Below, in pieces: positions 6,095 through 7,003 of a stretch of 7,003 bases of DNA. The notes beneath the pieces were generated by a model. The model searched no databases and had not been told where the DNA came from. It saw only the letters and a list, made by a program, of their open reading frames with translations. Numbering within the stretch: position 1 is the first letter of the stretch; each line of letters opens with the position of its first letter. The stretch spans positions 1 to 7,003 of the forward strand of contig JBEIHY010000136.1 in assembly GCA_040381035.1 (NCBI GenBank). Direction: 5' to 3'. The DNA comes from REEB506 sp040381035. Lineage in GTDB: Bacteria > Pseudomonadota > Alphaproteobacteria > Caulobacterales > Aquidulcibacteraceae. The translations under genes were made by a program, and so were the position numbers.

Positions 6095-6868
6095 ATGTCC
6101 CTGCGCGCTTTGATCTTGTCACTCCTCGCTTTCACCGTCTGCGCGCCGGTCGCATTGGCGCGCGACTTCTCCGCCGGCCGGCCCGGCTTGACGGAAAGCC
6201 CCTTGAGCGTGGATGCCGGGCGCTTCCAGTTTGAAAGCGAAGTCCTTGGCTTTAGCCGCAGCCGCGATGCCGGCATTGAGGCATGGTCGACGGCTTCGCT
6301 CGATCTGCGCTACGGCGTCGGCCCGTCGACCGAAATCGAAGCGCAATGGCGTCCATTGCAGCGGGTCAAGACCAAGGGCAGCGACACCGCCGAGGGCGGC
6401 GGCGATGTGACATTGCGGCTGCGCCAGACTGTGTATGAGGCCGGCGACGGCAAGGTCGCGCTCGGCCTCATCCCGTTCGTCACCCTGGCAAGCGCGGCCG
6501 ATGATCTCGGCGCCGCTCGCGCGCAGGGCGGCGTGATCGCCACCGGCGCCTTCAGCGTCGGCGCCAAAACGCAATTGGCCGTGACGGTCTCAGCTGCCAG
6601 CGCCGACCGCGCCGACAATGGCCGGCGCACCTTCACCGGCGGCGCCGCTTTTGACCTGAGCTATGCGTTCAACGACATGCTCGGGCTCTATGCGGGCGGC
6701 GCGACACAACAGACCGCCGCCGGCGGGGCAAAGCCGGTCAATCTTGCAGAAGCCGGCGTCACGCTGATGGCCGGCAAGGAAACCCAGTTTGATGTCGGCG
6801 CCGTGTTCGGCCTCACCCGCGCCGCGCCGGACCTGGCGCTCTCGATTGGCGTCGCGCGGCGATTCTAG
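6095..6868 (+). CDS. Outer-membrane beta-barrel-like protein (phenol MetA-pathway/transporter family)
   Basis: From ATG 6095 the product has 257 aa. Residues 1-22 are a signal peptide ending ALA, followed by RDFSAGRPGLTESPLSVDAGRF; the RPG-TESP-GRFQ-E pattern is typical of proteins annotated as phenol-degradation MetA-pathway transporters. The rest consists of alternating amphipathic stretches and short turns and ends in Arg-Arg-Phe; a C-terminal Phe is the usual beta-barrel assembly signal. Transport function is a family annotation, not shown by the sequence. An upstream in-frame ATG at 6068 would add nine residues before the signal peptide, and a much longer open frame begins at 5792 over the opposite-strand lipoprotein gene; neither has a better ribosome binding site. 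The stop codon TAG (6866-6868) lies inside the right inverted repeat, which begins at 6865. Confidence 0.83.
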   Translation: MSLRALILSLLAFTVCAPVALARDFSAGRPGLTESPLSVDAGRFQFESEVLGFSRSRDAGIEAWSTASLDLRYGVGPSTEIEAQWRPLQRVKTKGSDTAEGGGDVTLRLRQTVYEAGDGKVALGLIPFVTLASAADDLGAARAQGGVIATGAFSVGAKTQLAVTVSAASADRADNGRRTFTGGAAFDLSYAFNDMLGLYAGGATQQTAAGGAKPVNLAEAGVTLMAGKETQFDVGAVFGLTRAAPDLALSIGVARRF

Positions 6869-6943
6869 TGTAGCGCATCTAACGTTTGGTACCCGTTTGA
6901 GCCAAAGCGCGCGACCAAACGTTAGATGCATCAGCTACACTAG
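6865..6943. repeat. 79-bp near-palindrome within the right repeat
   Basis: Mirror of the left structure: 6865-6874 pairs with 6934-6943 and 6875-6890 pairs with 6914-6929, with the 4-nt bulge (ATCA in this orientation) at 6930-6933. It begins within the stop codon of the outer-membrane protein gene, so the transcript would fold into a long hairpin immediately after translation ends, compatible with a terminator or mRNA-protecting role. Confidence 0.9.
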
Positions 6944-6963
6944 AGCTTGGATTTTTCTAGTGT
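6937..6963. repeat. Small inverted pair ACACTAG/CTAGTGT (right copy)
   Basis: Mirror of 42-68: ACACTAG at 6937-6943 and CTAGTGT at 6957-6963, with 13 nt between. Together with the CTAGTGT at 6865-6871 this gives three occurrences of the 7-mer per repeat copy. Confidence 0.75.
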
Positions 6964-7003
6964 TCCTTATGGTTCTGACATTTGCTCGGCGTCTGTGGCA
7001 AGC

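Larger units (their letters stand above)
6865..7003 (-). repeat. 139-bp terminal inverted repeat, right copy
   Basis: Perfect reverse complement of 2-140. The inner edge is CTAG at 6865-6868, which overlaps the stop codon of the outer-membrane protein gene; the Phe codon before it is outside the repeat. The outer part, from 6969, reads as an open frame starting M-V-L-T-F-A-R-R-L-W and leaves the window still open, so the element may encode something beyond the edge. Confidence 0.95.

Noticed and set aside
2..7003. Linear replicon with hairpin telomeres (repeats as telomere ends)
   Set aside because: The genes between are ordinary chromosomal types without replication or telomere-resolving functions, and the palindrome lies at the inner side of each repeat rather than at the tip. 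A dispersed element cut by the contig ends is simpler.

Overview
The window is GC-rich and its gene content points to an alphaproteobacterium: an ActR/RegA/PrrA-type response regulator, a YafK-type L,D-transpeptidase, a YXWGXW-repeat lipoprotein and a YkgJ-family cysteine-cluster protein. I cannot place it more precisely. No transposase, integrase, phage gene, tRNA, rRNA or CRISPR array is visible. The eight genes look like ordinary chromosomal genes, mostly envelope-related.

Layout from left to right. 2-140: one copy of a 139-bp repeat. 176-1243 (-): membrane-anchored SRPBCC plus GyrI-like protein. 1378-2190 (+): YkgJ-family cysteine-cluster protein, divergent from the previous gene. 2195-2875 (-): exported ClpP/crotonase-fold protein, convergent with only 4 bp between stop codons. 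3026-3802 (-): exported YafK-type L,D-transpeptidase. 3888-4475 (-): RegA-type response regulator, whose start I moved to the ATG preceded by GGAGG. 4725-5507 (+): short-chain dehydrogenase of the type-2 3-hydroxyacyl-CoA dehydrogenase kind, divergent from regA. 5508-5537: stem-loop. 5599-5940 (-): YXWGXW lipoprotein. 6095-6868 (+): outer-membrane beta-barrel-like protein of the phenol MetA-pathway/transporter type. 6865-7003: second, inverted copy of the repeat.

The genes do not form one pathway. The response regulator, transpeptidase and periplasmic ClpP-like genes are co-directional and might be partly co-transcribed, but the 85- and 150-bp gaps and a candidate promoter before the last one argue for separate units. 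Five of the eight products carry a signal peptide, lipobox or membrane anchor, so cell-envelope function is the common theme.

The most unusual feature is the pair of perfect 139-bp inverted repeats at the two extremities (2-140 and 6865-7003). Each contains a 79-bp near-palindrome, and the whole repeat appears built from three related units that start with CTAGTGT. Both copies abut gene 3' ends, and the right copy supplies the stop codon of the last gene. A plain explanation must be considered first: the window may be a complete contig that ends inside two copies of a dispersed element, with the 139-bp identity reflecting how far the assembly could extend. Even so, the element is a structured multicopy repeat that I do not recognise.
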